Of a DNA stretch of 56,831 nucleotides, positions 44,576 to 52,848 are shown piece by piece. Positions within the stretch are counted from its first letter, which is position 1. Every line of letters begins with the position of its first letter. The notes under the pieces were generated by a model that did no database searches, had not been told where the DNA came from, and saw only the letters and a program-made list of their open reading frames with translations. Made by a program: the position numbers and the translations under genes. Source of the stretch: Moorena sp. SIO3I8 (GTDB taxonomy: Bacteria; Cyanobacteriota; Cyanobacteriia; Cyanobacteriales; Coleofasciculaceae); assembly GCF_010692325.1 (NCBI RefSeq), contig NZ_JAAHHW010000008.1, forward strand, positions 1 to 56,831, given 5' to 3'.

Positions 44576-45979
44576 ATGATTAACAACCAAGACGGCTCTC
44601 TAGCCACTAAACTACAGCAACGGCGTCAAAAATTGGCTCAGCTGGTGGATTTTCCAGTAATGCTCTGGTCTGGACATCCTAGTCCTCGGAATTTTCGAGC
44701 CAATTCGTTCCCGTTTCGGGCTAGCAGTCACTTCTTGTATTTTGCTGGTTTACCTCTAACTAATGCGGTAATTGGCCTCAATGATGGCAAACTGGATTTA
44801 TTCATGGATAAGCCAGCCCCTGGTAGTGCGTTGTGGCACGGAGAAGTGCCTTCACCTGAGGAAATTGCTGAGATGATTGGGGCTAATCGGGTTTTTCCCC
44901 TTTCAGAATTGCGATCGCATAGCGTCGGCTTTGCCGAATCGCATTCTCAGGGAGCAGCAACCATTGCTGTTCAAAATCCCACTACTTACAGCCAACAACA
45001 GGAACTATTAGGTCGTGCTGTGGGAGCCGCTGATGCTCCAGAAGGGATTGACTTGGATTTAGCGAAAGCGATAATATCCCTACGGTTATACCATGACGAG
45101 GGGGCATTATCGGAGTTGCGCCAAGCCGCTGAGGTTTCGATGGCTGCTCATAAAGCGGGAATGGCAGCTACTCCCAAGGCTAAACTGGAAGCGGAAGTGC
45201 GGGGAGCGATGGAAGGGGTAATTATTGCCCATAATATGACCCGTGCTTACACAAGTATTGTTACCGTTCATGGGGAAGTGCTCCACAATGGTGAGTATCA
45301 CCATTCCCTGCAACCGGGAGAGTTACTGCTGGCGGATGTGGGAGCAGAAACCCCCATGGGTTGGGCGGCGGATATTACCCGTACTTGGCCGGTGAGTGGC
45401 AAATTTTCCCCTACTCAGCGGGATATATATAATGTGGTCAAAGAAGCCCATGATTTCTGTATCAAGAATCTTTACCCTGGGGTGGAATATCGAGAGATTC
45501 ATATGACAGCAGCAGGGGTGATGGCTGAGGGATTGATAGATTTGGGGATTCTGCGAGGAGACATCTCGGATTTAGTAGCAATGGATGCCCATGCTTTATT
45601 CTTTCCCCATGGTGTTGGTCATTTGCTGGGATTAGATGTCCATGATATGGAAGATTTAGGGGATTTGGCAGGCTATGCACCAGGACGGGTAAGAAGCGAT
45701 CGCTTTGGCTTGGGCTTCCTGCGACTAGACCGACCCTTGCAACCAGGGATGTTGGTCACAATTGAACCAGGATTTTATCAAGTTCCAGGGATTTTGAATG
45801 ACCCAGAGCGACGGTCAACTTACAAAGATGTGGTTGATTGGGATAGATTGGCAGAATTTGATGATGTGCGGGGGATTCGAATTGAAGATGATGTGTTGAT
45901 TACCGAGACAGGAGCAGAGGTGTTGACCGCTGGCTTACCGACTGATCTAGAAGCAGTTGAGGATTTGGTTACGGGATAA
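44576..45979 (+). CDS. pepP: Xaa-Pro aminopeptidase P-type (M24) metallopeptidase
   Basis: 467 residues. The AMP_N domain (LVDFPVMLWSGHPSPRNFRA, HFLYFAGLPLTNAVIGLNDG) is followed by the pita-bread M24 catalytic domain: LLLADVGAETPMGWAADITR (two Asp ligands), ALFFPHGVGHLLGLDVHDME (His ligand), VTIEPGFYQVPGI and RGIRIEDDVLITETGAEV (Glu ligands). It removes N-terminal residues preceding proline, using two metal ions. Residues ~117-135 (LRSHSVGFAESHSQGAATIA) contain a segment read from a dispersed repeat (GCATAGCGTCGGCTTTGCCG), apparently an in-frame insertion. The gene symbol follows the family, not a verified ortholog. Confidence 0.9.
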   Translation: MINNQDGSLATKLQQRRQKLAQLVDFPVMLWSGHPSPRNFRANSFPFRASSHFLYFAGLPLTNAVIGLNDGKLDLFMDKPAPGSALWHGEVPSPEEIAEMIGANRVFPLSELRSHSVGFAESHSQGAATIAVQNPTTYSQQQELLGRAVGAADAPEGIDLDLAKAIISLRLYHDEGALSELRQAAEVSMAAHKAGMAATPKAKLEAEVRGAMEGVIIAHNMTRAYTSIVTVHGEVLHNGEYHHSLQPGELLLADVGAETPMGWAADITRTWPVSGKFSPTQRDIYNVVKEAHDFCIKNLYPGVEYREIHMTAAGVMAEGLIDLGILRGDISDLVAMDAHALFFPHGVGHLLGLDVHDMEDLGDLAGYAPGRVRSDRFGLGFLRLDRPLQPGMLVTIEPGFYQVPGILNDPERRSTYKDVVDWDRLAEFDDVRGIRIEDDVLITETGAEVLTAGLPTDLEAVEDLVTG

Positions 45980-46018
45980 TAAGTTTTCGGGTGTGGGTGA
46001 ACGGGTTAATGGTGCTCT

Positions 46019-46395
46019 TACAGCGGTTTGCAATTCAGTTAGGTACAAAGTTCTGGGTTTTTAGGGAGCAGGGAGCAGGGAGCAGGGAGTAGGGAAGAGG
46101 AACCCACCCCTAACCCCTCCCAGGAGGGGAAGTCAGAAGTGGGAAAACAATCCTGTGTACCTGAGGTGCGACCCGTGGCGAATTTAATTCTTAATACAGA
46201 AAGCGCACCTGATAGTTATGCAAACCGCCGTAAGTTGACAGAAATAATTTTGAGAAGACCTAATCTCATCAGGTCTTCTCTAGATTTTAAGTGCGTTTAT
46301 TGCTTTTATGAGGTAGGCTTCTCAACCTCAAAGTCCCCCTTGATAAGGGGGACCAACGGGGGATCGAATTGCTATATCAAAATCAAAAGTGCTCG
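46019..46395. other. Repeat-filled gap upstream of the Rpn gene
   Basis: It holds foldback arms (ACAGCGGTTTGCAATTCAGT plus AGGTACAAAG, and AATTGCTATATC at 46367-46378), GGGAGCA heptamers (46060-46092), the GGTGCG/CGCACC palindrome (46164-46210) and AGTCCCCCTTGATAAGGGGGA (46341-46361). GAGAAGACCTAATCTCATCA+GGTCTTCTC (46252-46280) is an additional hairpin. No gene. Confidence 0.6.
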
Positions 46396-46497
46396 GCTAT
46401 CATAACTTGAATCAATAAACAAGATCCAGGTGCGATCACTTTTTTAGCTCAGATTCACTACAGTATCTGAGATAGTGTTAACTTTGAACAATTTGCC

Positions 46498-47328
46498 TTG
46501 GCGTACGACAATATTTGTAAATACTTAGCCGAAGAATACCCATCGGAGTTTTTTCAGTGGCTATTGGGTGAAGAACCTAGAGATATTCAGGTACTTAAAA
46601 CCGAATTGAGTAGTGAACCAATTCAAGCTGATGCTCTGACTGTACTCCAAAGTACAAACCAAATTCTGCACCTAGAATTTCAAACCCTACCCCCATCCGA
46701 GCCACCATTACCATTTCGGATGTTGGACTATTGGGTCAGACTACACCGCAAGTACCGATGTCCCATTGAGCAGGTGGTAATTTTTCTCAAGTCTACGACC
46801 TCAGATCTGGTATTCAATAACGAGTTTAGGGATACTAACACCTGGCATCGTTATAGAATAATTCGTCTTTGGGAGCAAGACCCTCAACCACTGTTGGCCA
46901 ATCGCGCTCTGTTACCCTTGGCCACTTTAGCTAGGAGTAATCGGCCTAATCTATTGTTAGAGCAAGTGGTTGCTGAAGTCGATAGAATTGAAGAACAAGG
47001 TCAACTCCGAACCCTAGCGGCCTGTGTGGATGTGCTGGCTGGTTTACGGTTTGAGAAAGATTTAGTCCGTCGATTGTTGAGGGAGGAAGTTATGGAAGAA
47101 TCAGTTACCTATCAAGATATTATCCAAAAGGGACGCCAGCGCGGCAAGCAGGAGGAAGCGGTATTAATTGTGATGCGTTTGCTAACCCTGAGGTTAGGTT
47201 TACTTGACCCTGTGCTCCAACAGCGGATTGAGGGATTATCCATTACTCGATTGGAGGAATTGAGTGAAGCGTTGTTGAATTTTGAGACAGCAACGGATTT
47301 AGCGGTTTGGTTGGATCAGGAGCAGTAG
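46498..47328 (+). CDS. Rpn-family PD-(D/E)XK nuclease-like protein with DUF4351 tail
   Basis: 276 residues. The N-terminal ~200 residues match the Rpn/PDDEXK family: NICKYLAEEYPSEFFQWLLG, then QADALTVL (catalytic Asp) and ILHLEFQTLPPSEPPLPFRM (ExQ motif), LDYWVRLHRKYRCPIEQVVI. The C-terminal ~60 residues (EEAVLIVMRLLTLRLGLLDP, ITRLEELSEALLNFETATDL) are a DUF4351 helical domain. Relatives are annotated as recombination-promoting nucleases or transposases and occur in high copy in cyanobacteria. The start is a TTG; no ATG is near. Confidence 0.88.
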   Translation: MAYDNICKYLAEEYPSEFFQWLLGEEPRDIQVLKTELSSEPIQADALTVLQSTNQILHLEFQTLPPSEPPLPFRMLDYWVRLHRKYRCPIEQVVIFLKSTTSDLVFNNEFRDTNTWHRYRIIRLWEQDPQPLLANRALLPLATLARSNRPNLLLEQVVAEVDRIEEQGQLRTLAACVDVLAGLRFEKDLVRRLLREEVMEESVTYQDIIQKGRQRGKQEEAVLIVMRLLTLRLGLLDPVLQQRIEGLSITRLEELSEALLNFETATDLAVWLDQEQ

Positions 47329-47352
47329 TGCGTTAACAAATGATGAATTTAG

Positions 47353-47580
47353 GAAGCTAACTATCAATCATGCCATCTAAAACTCCTTGGGGACACCTTA
47401 CATACTTACTTAGAGCAACTGGAACAATTAGCGTTAACTTGGAAAGAAAAGTCTCTGACTCAAGAACAAGTGCTGGCCAACTATTCCCAAATCCCTGCTG
47501 CTTATAAGACTTATAAATTCCAAGGATTATACAAGGATAATCTCGAAACAGCTTATAAGCAATTTACCGCTGAGCGTTGA
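47353..47580 (+). pseudogene. Start-less coding remnant
   Basis: 76 codons open between TAG 47350 and TGA 47578-47580, with no start codon: HLKLLGDTLHTYLEQLEQLA, then LTWKEKSLTQEQVLANYSQI and PAAYKTYKFQGLYKDNLETA. The composition is clearly protein-like and helical. It appears to be the 3' end of a decayed gene. Family not recognised. Confidence 0.4.
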
Positions 47581-48133
47581 GGCTTTAAGGGGGAAAGTTG
47601 CTGAATTATTCCAGGGGAATTGAGGAGATCACAATAACGTAAGCTATCAGCGTGTCGCGTATCAGCCATTGGCCTTGGCGAATGGCCACGCTACCTGAAG
47701 TCCTTTTGAACAAAATAAGCTGATTGCTGACTGCTGACTGCTGACTGCCTGGTTGACTGATAAAACTTATTCAAAAGCATACTCGTAGGTTTTTACCCTT
47801 AATTTGCATATTATGAAAACAGGAGAAAACGGATCAATCCGTCTCTCCTGATGTCTCAACATCCAAAGAACTTACTAGGGGGATTATTTTTGAACCATTA
47901 TATTATATAGCAATTCTCCAACTCATGAGGTACAAAATTATGGGTTTTAGGGAACAGGTAATTTTAGGGAACAGGGAATAGGTAATAATGAAAAAAATCT
48001 CTGTGCCTCATAGCTATGAGAAACGCTATATATAGCTTATCCCCTAGTAAAACACTGTAGAGAAAAAAGCACGCACACCGCTCTGCGGCTCTTTTTGATT
48101 GCACATTTTTTCTATTTTGTCAATGCGTAAGTC
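47581..48133. other. Gene-free region with hairpin and foldback
   Basis: At 47820-47850, CAGGAG and ACGGAT pair with ATCCGT and CTCCTG to form a composite stem that overlaps a 12-codon frame (MKTGENGSIRLS). A TATAGC foldback with GGGAACA filling spans 47903-48036. Near the left end are GCTATCAGCGTGTCGCGTATCAGCC and GGCCTTGGCGAATGGCC repeats, then CTGACTG heptamers (47729-47750). Confidence 0.55.
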
Positions 48134-48841
48134 CTAGTAGCCCAATTCTACTCCTCCGATCATTTGTATTATCTTGTCTCGATCACTCTTTCCTTCAGAT
48201 TTATAGTACCTGTCAGCAAACCATTTGGTTGTTCCAGGATTATTAAATTCATTTTGAACATCAGCTTCAGACTTCATTAATCCATTAATAACTATTCCAA
48301 GACTTACACATATTGCTTTAGGTACAGTCGTAAATCCACCAGGCGCAGGAGGAGTCAACCCATGGGTTCGATAAATCAAACGCGAATTTGGTATCTTGTT
48401 GGGATTGAAACTGATAGTTGACGATCCTGATGCTGAACCACGATTGACAAGGCGTTGTAAGACAGCTTCATACCCCGCATGCAACTTATTCAAATTGCCT
48501 GTAATAGGAGTCAGATAAGCGGCTTTATTTCCACTACCTCCGCACTCACCATTAACCAAATGTCCTTGTACCCAATTAGAATTGCCTGGTCCTGGGTTAC
48601 TTGGCATATTTCCATTAAGTCCTGAAGGATTGGATAAGTCCTCAGCTGCTAAGTCATTTTTAGTCGCATAGATAAGCTGTCCCCAAGTTCCATAGTTGTT
48701 GATAACAGATCCAAATCTATAGGACAAACCACCTGCAATACTGTTTCCAAAAGCTTGACCTGACAAATCTGCCCAGCCATTAACGTTACCATCATCGGTA
48801 ACGTTATCACTATCTCCTGTATACCATCCATTTCTTGGCAT
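48134..48841 (-). CDS. Orphan protein with possible nuclease-like core
   Basis: 235 residues, Gly/Asn-rich, no signal peptide. A central segment, NWVQGHLVNGECGGSGNKAA followed by YLTPITGNLNKLHAGYEAVL, resembles the (R)GHLxNxxLGGxGxxxxNLxPITxxxNxxH pattern of DNA/RNA non-specific endonuclease-like toxin domains. The classical DRGH catalytic motif is not exact, so activity is uncertain. The N-terminus (MPRNGWYTGDSDNVTDDGNV) and C-terminus (WFADRYYKSEGKSDRDKIIQ) match nothing I know. A strong AGGAGAACAAAT precedes the ATG. It stands alone with no immunity gene recognised. It could be a secreted effector or a structural protein. Confidence 0.6.
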   Translation of the reverse strand: MPRNGWYTGDSDNVTDDGNVNGWADLSGQAFGNSIAGGLSYRFGSVINNYGTWGQLIYATKNDLAAEDLSNPSGLNGNMPSNPGPGNSNWVQGHLVNGECGGSGNKAAYLTPITGNLNKLHAGYEAVLQRLVNRGSASGSSTISFNPNKIPNSRLIYRTHGLTPPAPGGFTTVPKAICVSLGIVINGLMKSEADVQNEFNNPGTTKWFADRYYKSEGKSDRDKIIQMIGGVELGY

Positions 48842-49163
48842 ATTTGTTCTCCTTTTTTTATTTAAAATCGCTAATTACCCAAGACTAAATACATTACAAA
48901 AATATGTAAGCCTTTTTTGTGATTATATACTCAAACCAAATTTTGGAGATGAGTAAATTTGCTGATTGACTGACAAAACCCTTGAAATGCTGATTATCCC
49001 GTAGGGAGCGGTTAGGGATAGCGTAACCCAAGAAAAGCCTGACTGGTTTTGGGTTTCGTTGCCTCAACCCAACCTACGCTATGATCTTTTGTAAGTCAAC
49101 CAGGCTGACTGCTGACTCCTGACTCCTGACTCCTGACACAATAACAAATCCTATCATGATATC
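48842..49163. other. Intergenic region upstream of two divergent genes
   Basis: AT-rich. Contains GACTCCTGACTCCTGACTCC heptamers (49112-49135) and CTGACTG units, with a TATCATGATATCATG near-palindrome (49151-49165) just at the start of the next gene. No gene or clear promoter. Confidence 0.5.
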
Positions 49164-49472
49164 ATGCCTAATCAAGAAGAAGACCCATTGAAAAGCAAGC
49201 TAGAGAAAAACTTGCAAGAGTCCCAATGGCTACATAAATTTAAACAACTGAGTCAAGGACTAAGCCAAATTAAGACAGAAATTCCTCTAACTCAACTCTG
49301 TAAGCTAGAGTGGGTTACTGCTACTGACAGCTTAATCATTCACTGTCCAAATTCAGAAGTCAGGGATGGATTATGTAAGCTTTCATCCCAGATTGCCCAA
49401 ATCACTATTGGCGCAAAATGCTTTATTCTTAGACATCCCGACTATCAAGACATTACTATTAAGCCAGTGTAA
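49164..49472 (+). CDS. Conserved hypothetical protein (102 aa)
   Basis: MPNQEEDPLKSKLEKNLQES, helical N-terminus, then a compact alpha/beta part: LCKLEWVTATDSLIIHCPNS, EVRDGLCKLSSQIAQITIGA and FILRHPDYQDITIKPV. The pattern of a strand reading LIIHCPNSEVRxxL after a polar helix is vaguely like the DUF721/DciA-type or small KH-like folds, but I do not recognise a named family. The ATG follows a palindromic TATCATGATATCATG, and no good Shine-Dalgarno is visible. Confidence 0.65.
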   Translation: MPNQEEDPLKSKLEKNLQESQWLHKFKQLSQGLSQIKTEIPLTQLCKLEWVTATDSLIIHCPNSEVRDGLCKLSSQIAQITIGAKCFILRHPDYQDITIKPV

Positions 49473-49485
49473 TTATTCGCTATAG

Positions 49486-49556
49486 CAAAGGGAACAGGGA
49501 ACAGGGAACAGGGAACAGGGAACAGGGAGTAGGGAGTAGGGAGTAGGGAGTAGGGA
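49486..49556. repeat. Heptamer arrays (GGGAACA)n and (GGGAGTA)n
   Basis: Five GGGAACA units followed by four or five GGGAGTA units, then a GCGCAGCGCTATAGC palindromic edge (49561-49575). Non-coding, between convergent genes. Confidence 0.9.
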
Positions 49557-49628
49557 ACTAGCGCAGCGCTATAGCTATTGCCTTATGCTAGTCTGATTTA
49601 TCTGATTTATCCTAACTTGTATTGATGG

Positions 49629-50852
49629 CTAGTCATCTGGATTAACGGGTGTTCTAAAAGCGGATTTGCTATCAGTAGCATTCTCCTTAAGTCTATCCTT
49701 CATATCTTTCGCCGCTACGGCGTAGCCTCCGTCTGCACCATCCACAAAATGTACTTGGCGTCCATGGCGCTCAAATACCAGACAGGTCATCAGTGCTCGG
49801 TCTGAAATATGCAGACCATACACTAATTTACCTTGTTTATAATTCTTTTCTAAATAGTCTGTTAATTGTTTTCGTTGTGCTTCATTGCCAGCAATCACCA
49901 TGCGTAACATATCATCAAACTTTCTGTAATCTGTTGCTGCGATCGCATTTCGTTTATAGGCTCCCCAGTCTCCATCTGGAAATTTCACTTTCAACCTCAT
50001 CAACAACCAGCCCAAGAAATTCTCAAACCAGATTTTTAAAAAATAGAGCATCCTATGGCTTAGCTTACTCGACTGGGCGCACAGCCGAGTTTCAGCACTT
50101 AATTTTTGATAACTAAACCCTAGATTTAAATAGTTTTTATCAACTGGATTTAAAAGCTCTTCACTTCCATATATAGTGTCAATTTTTTCAATAATTTTTC
50201 GATAAGTTAAATTAGCTAAATCTCCTTGATTAGGCGTTGCTTTCACAATCAAGCTGATCGTTTCACCATATTTACTAGGAATGTCTTGCCAGCGACACTC
50301 TAAATTAGAAAAATCAGCTTTAGCATTATCAGTAGGGTTTTGGTAAAGGTAGAGGTTACTCGTATTTGGATGTTTAATCAATTCAGTAGCATAACTCAAA
50401 CCATCTCCAGTAAATATAGCCTGATAATAATTTTCAGATACCTTGAGCTTCGCTAATTTAACATCATAATCATTTACTCTGACATCAGACATAGGTACTG
50501 CACCCACCCGCAATTCCATCCCAAATTCTTCCCTGGCTAGCTGACTAGTGGCTAATAAGGCTTCCCGAGCAGGGGCAAACAGAGAAGGAGGAATCAACAG
50601 AGTTGCTCCATCTCCCCCAAACACAAAAGGAATGTCTAAATTACCTGCTATATTTAAAACAGCGACAATGGAGCAGGCTCCTAATAGGTTAACCTCTTTG
50701 TAGCGTCCTGATTCGATAGCTTGAGTCGAACCAATAATATCGCTAATCACAACATACCAATCCCTGGGAACCGATTCAAAATTACGAGAGTCAGTAATAT
50801 CGATGAAGTTTTCTAAAAGGGGTAAATTAGCATAAAAAAATTCTGTAGTCAT
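49629..50852 (-). CDS. DUF3095 family protein
   Basis: 407 residues: FYANLPLLENFIDITDSRNF, VPRDWYVVISDIIGSTQAIE, LNIAGNLDIPFVFGGDGATL, LRVGAVPMSDVRVNDYDVKL and a C-terminal KLVYGLHISDRALMTCLVFE followed by HGRQVHFVDGADGGYAVAA. The DIxGSTxAI and FGGDGATL motifs and length are diagnostic of DUF3095, a family resembling class III adenylate/guanylate cyclases (metal-binding Asp in SDIIGST and GGDG). Enzymatic activity has not, to my knowledge, been settled. It is divergent to murJ. Confidence 0.9.
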   Translation of the reverse strand: MTTEFFYANLPLLENFIDITDSRNFESVPRDWYVVISDIIGSTQAIESGRYKEVNLLGACSIVAVLNIAGNLDIPFVFGGDGATLLIPPSLFAPAREALLATSQLAREEFGMELRVGAVPMSDVRVNDYDVKLAKLKVSENYYQAIFTGDGLSYATELIKHPNTSNLYLYQNPTDNAKADFSNLECRWQDIPSKYGETISLIVKATPNQGDLANLTYRKIIEKIDTIYGSEELLNPVDKNYLNLGFSYQKLSAETRLCAQSSKLSHRMLYFLKIWFENFLGWLLMRLKVKFPDGDWGAYKRNAIAATDYRKFDDMLRMVIAGNEAQRKQLTDYLEKNYKQGKLVYGLHISDRALMTCLVFERHGRQVHFVDGADGGYAVAAKDMKDRLKENATDSKSAFRTPVNPDD

Positions 50853-51022
50853 GGTTTAATCTAAAGAAATAACAAACCTTTTTACTAGGGTGATAACACC
50901 CTGAAAGGCACTTAGATAAAACCAAGCTAGCTGCTACACCCTACCAACCGTCAACTGTCAAGGGTCAACAACAAGGGATCCCTTAAAATAAGCACGTTAA
51001 CTATTAATTTTATTAACGATTT

Positions 51023-52645
51023 GTGTCTGAAAACCAGAAAACCACTCGTTCCCTAGCTGGCATTGCCGGGATTGTCGCAGTAGCCACCATTATTAGTAAA
51101 GTATTTGGCTTAGTCCGCCAACAAGCCATGGCAGCAGCCTTTGGAGTTGGTCCGGTTATCAACGCCTACAGCTATGCTTACGTGATCCCTGGCTTTTTAT
51201 TAATCCTCCTCGGTGGCATTAACGGACCGTTTCATAGCGCCTTAGTTAGTGTTCTCGCTAAACGAGATAAATCAGAAGCCCCACGGCTGGTGGAAACAGT
51301 AACTACCTTAGTCGCGTGCATCCTGTTACTGGTAACCATTGCTCTAGTGCTATTTGCTCCGCTCTTAATTGATATTCTAGCACCAGGGTTTCAGGATACC
51401 CCAGAAGGGTTACAAGTTAGAGCGATCGCAATCCGGCAATTACAGATTATGGCACCCATGGCAGTGCTAGCCGGATTAATTGGCATTGGCTTTGGTACCC
51501 TCAATGCTAGCGATCAATACTGGCTACCCGCCGTCAGTCCCTTATTTTCCAGCATCACCGTCATTGTTGGCTTAGGAATATTAGCCCTACAGTTGGGCAA
51601 AGAAATTAGTAATCCCGAATTTGCCATGATCGGTGGGATTGTCTTAGCTGGGGGTACCCTTGCTGGAGCAACTCTTCAATGGATAGTGCAGCAAATCGCT
51701 CAGTGGCGCAGTGGCCTAGGTAAAATACGCCTACGATTTAACTGGGGTATCCCTGGAGTCAAAGACGTGATGCAGGTCATGGCTCCTGCAACCTTTTCCT
51801 CTGGGATGCTGCATATTAATGTCTACACCGACTTATTCTTTGCCTCCTTTCTGCCCCAAGCCGATGCCGCTGCTGCTAGCTTAAACTATGCCAATCTTTT
51901 AGTGAATACCCCTCTAGGCATTATTTCTAATGTCATTCTAGTCCCCCTACTGCCAGTATTTTCCCGACTAGCCGCTCCCGAAAATTGGCCAGAACTCAAG
52001 CAACGGATTCGCCAGGGAATTCTGCTCACTGCCTTGACAATGTTACCGTTAAGTGCATTGATGGTGACCTTAGCCATGCCCATCGTGCAGGTAGTGTATC
52101 AGCGTCAAGCCTTTGATGCTAATGCCTCTCGGTTAGTAGCATCAGTGCTCATGGCTTATGGGATGGGCATGTTTGTCTACTTGGGACGGGATGTGCTAGT
52201 GCGGGTATTTTATGGTTTAGGAGATGGACAGACACCCTTTCGTCTGAGTGTGATTAATATTATTCTCAATGCTGTACTAGATTATTTTCTAATCGATGCC
52301 TTTGGCACACCCGGTATCGTATTTGCCACCATTGGTGTGAATGCCTTTTCCATGGTAGTGCTGTTATGGCTATTAAACCGCAGGCTAAATGGCTTACCTT
52401 GGCAAGAGTGGATGTTGCCAATTCTAGGTTTAGCAGTGAGTAGTGTAATCGCTGGTGCCGCAAGTTGGGGAGTCAGTTGGGGGTGTGAGCAAGTATTAGA
52501 AACCAGTATTATTTGGGTAAAGCTGCTGCAATTGAGTTTAGCTGGATTGGTAGGCTTAGGCGTATTTGGTTTATTAGCAACTCAGTTGAAGTTACCAGAA
52601 GTGGATATGTTTGTAGCTCGTGTGCGTCAGAAGCTGGGTCGTTGA
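51023..52645 (+). CDS. murJ: Lipid II flippase MurJ
   Basis: 540 residues of the MVF/MurJ family: SLAGIAGIVAVATIISKVFG, LVRQQAMAAAFGVGPVINAY, AYVIPGFLLILLGGINGPFH, LAPGFQDTPEGLQVRAIAIR, FGTLNASDQYWLPAVSPLFS and ALMVTLAMPIVQVVYQRQAF. There are about 14 transmembrane helices. It translocates the peptidoglycan precursor lipid II across the plasma membrane. The start is GTG (51023), giving MSENQKTTRS. Its stop is followed at once by AACCTTC-type tandem repeats. Confidence 0.95.
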   Translation: MSENQKTTRSLAGIAGIVAVATIISKVFGLVRQQAMAAAFGVGPVINAYSYAYVIPGFLLILLGGINGPFHSALVSVLAKRDKSEAPRLVETVTTLVACILLLVTIALVLFAPLLIDILAPGFQDTPEGLQVRAIAIRQLQIMAPMAVLAGLIGIGFGTLNASDQYWLPAVSPLFSSITVIVGLGILALQLGKEISNPEFAMIGGIVLAGGTLAGATLQWIVQQIAQWRSGLGKIRLRFNWGIPGVKDVMQVMAPATFSSGMLHINVYTDLFFASFLPQADAAAASLNYANLLVNTPLGIISNVILVPLLPVFSRLAAPENWPELKQRIRQGILLTALTMLPLSALMVTLAMPIVQVVYQRQAFDANASRLVASVLMAYGMGMFVYLGRDVLVRVFYGLGDGQTPFRLSVINIILNAVLDYFLIDAFGTPGIVFATIGVNAFSMVVLLWLLNRRLNGLPWQEWMLPILGLAVSSVIAGAASWGVSWGCEQVLETSIIWVKLLQLSLAGLVGLGVFGLLATQLKLPEVDMFVARVRQKLGR

Positions 52646-52649
52646 GAGT

Positions 52650-52845
52650 CTTCAACCTTCTAACCTTAAACCTTCTAACCTTAAACCTTCTAACCTTAAA
52701 CCTTCAACCTTCTAACCTTGGCCTATTGGCCACGCTTCGCGAACAACCTTCAACCTTCAACCTTCAACCTTCTAACCTTCTAACCTTTAACCTTGGCCTA
52801 TTGGCCACGCTTCGCGAACAACCTTCAACCTTCAACCTTAAACTG
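52650..52845. repeat. AACCTTC heptamers with GGCCTATTGGCCACGC units
   Basis: Alternating AACCTTC/AACCTTA tandem units and two copies of TTGGCCTATTGGCCACGCTT+CGCGAACAA (52717-52746 and 52793-52822). The reverse complement of this composite appears three times at 55690-55865. It lies in the convergent murJ/GT4 gap. Confidence 0.85.
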
Positions 52846-52848
52846 ACT

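Noticed and set aside
44306..44590. A 94-codon minus-strand frame divergent from and overlapping the M24 gene start
   Set aside because: It overlaps the expected M24 promoter region, ends inside a foldback element and shows no family motif; possibly a decayed gene fragment but not supportable.
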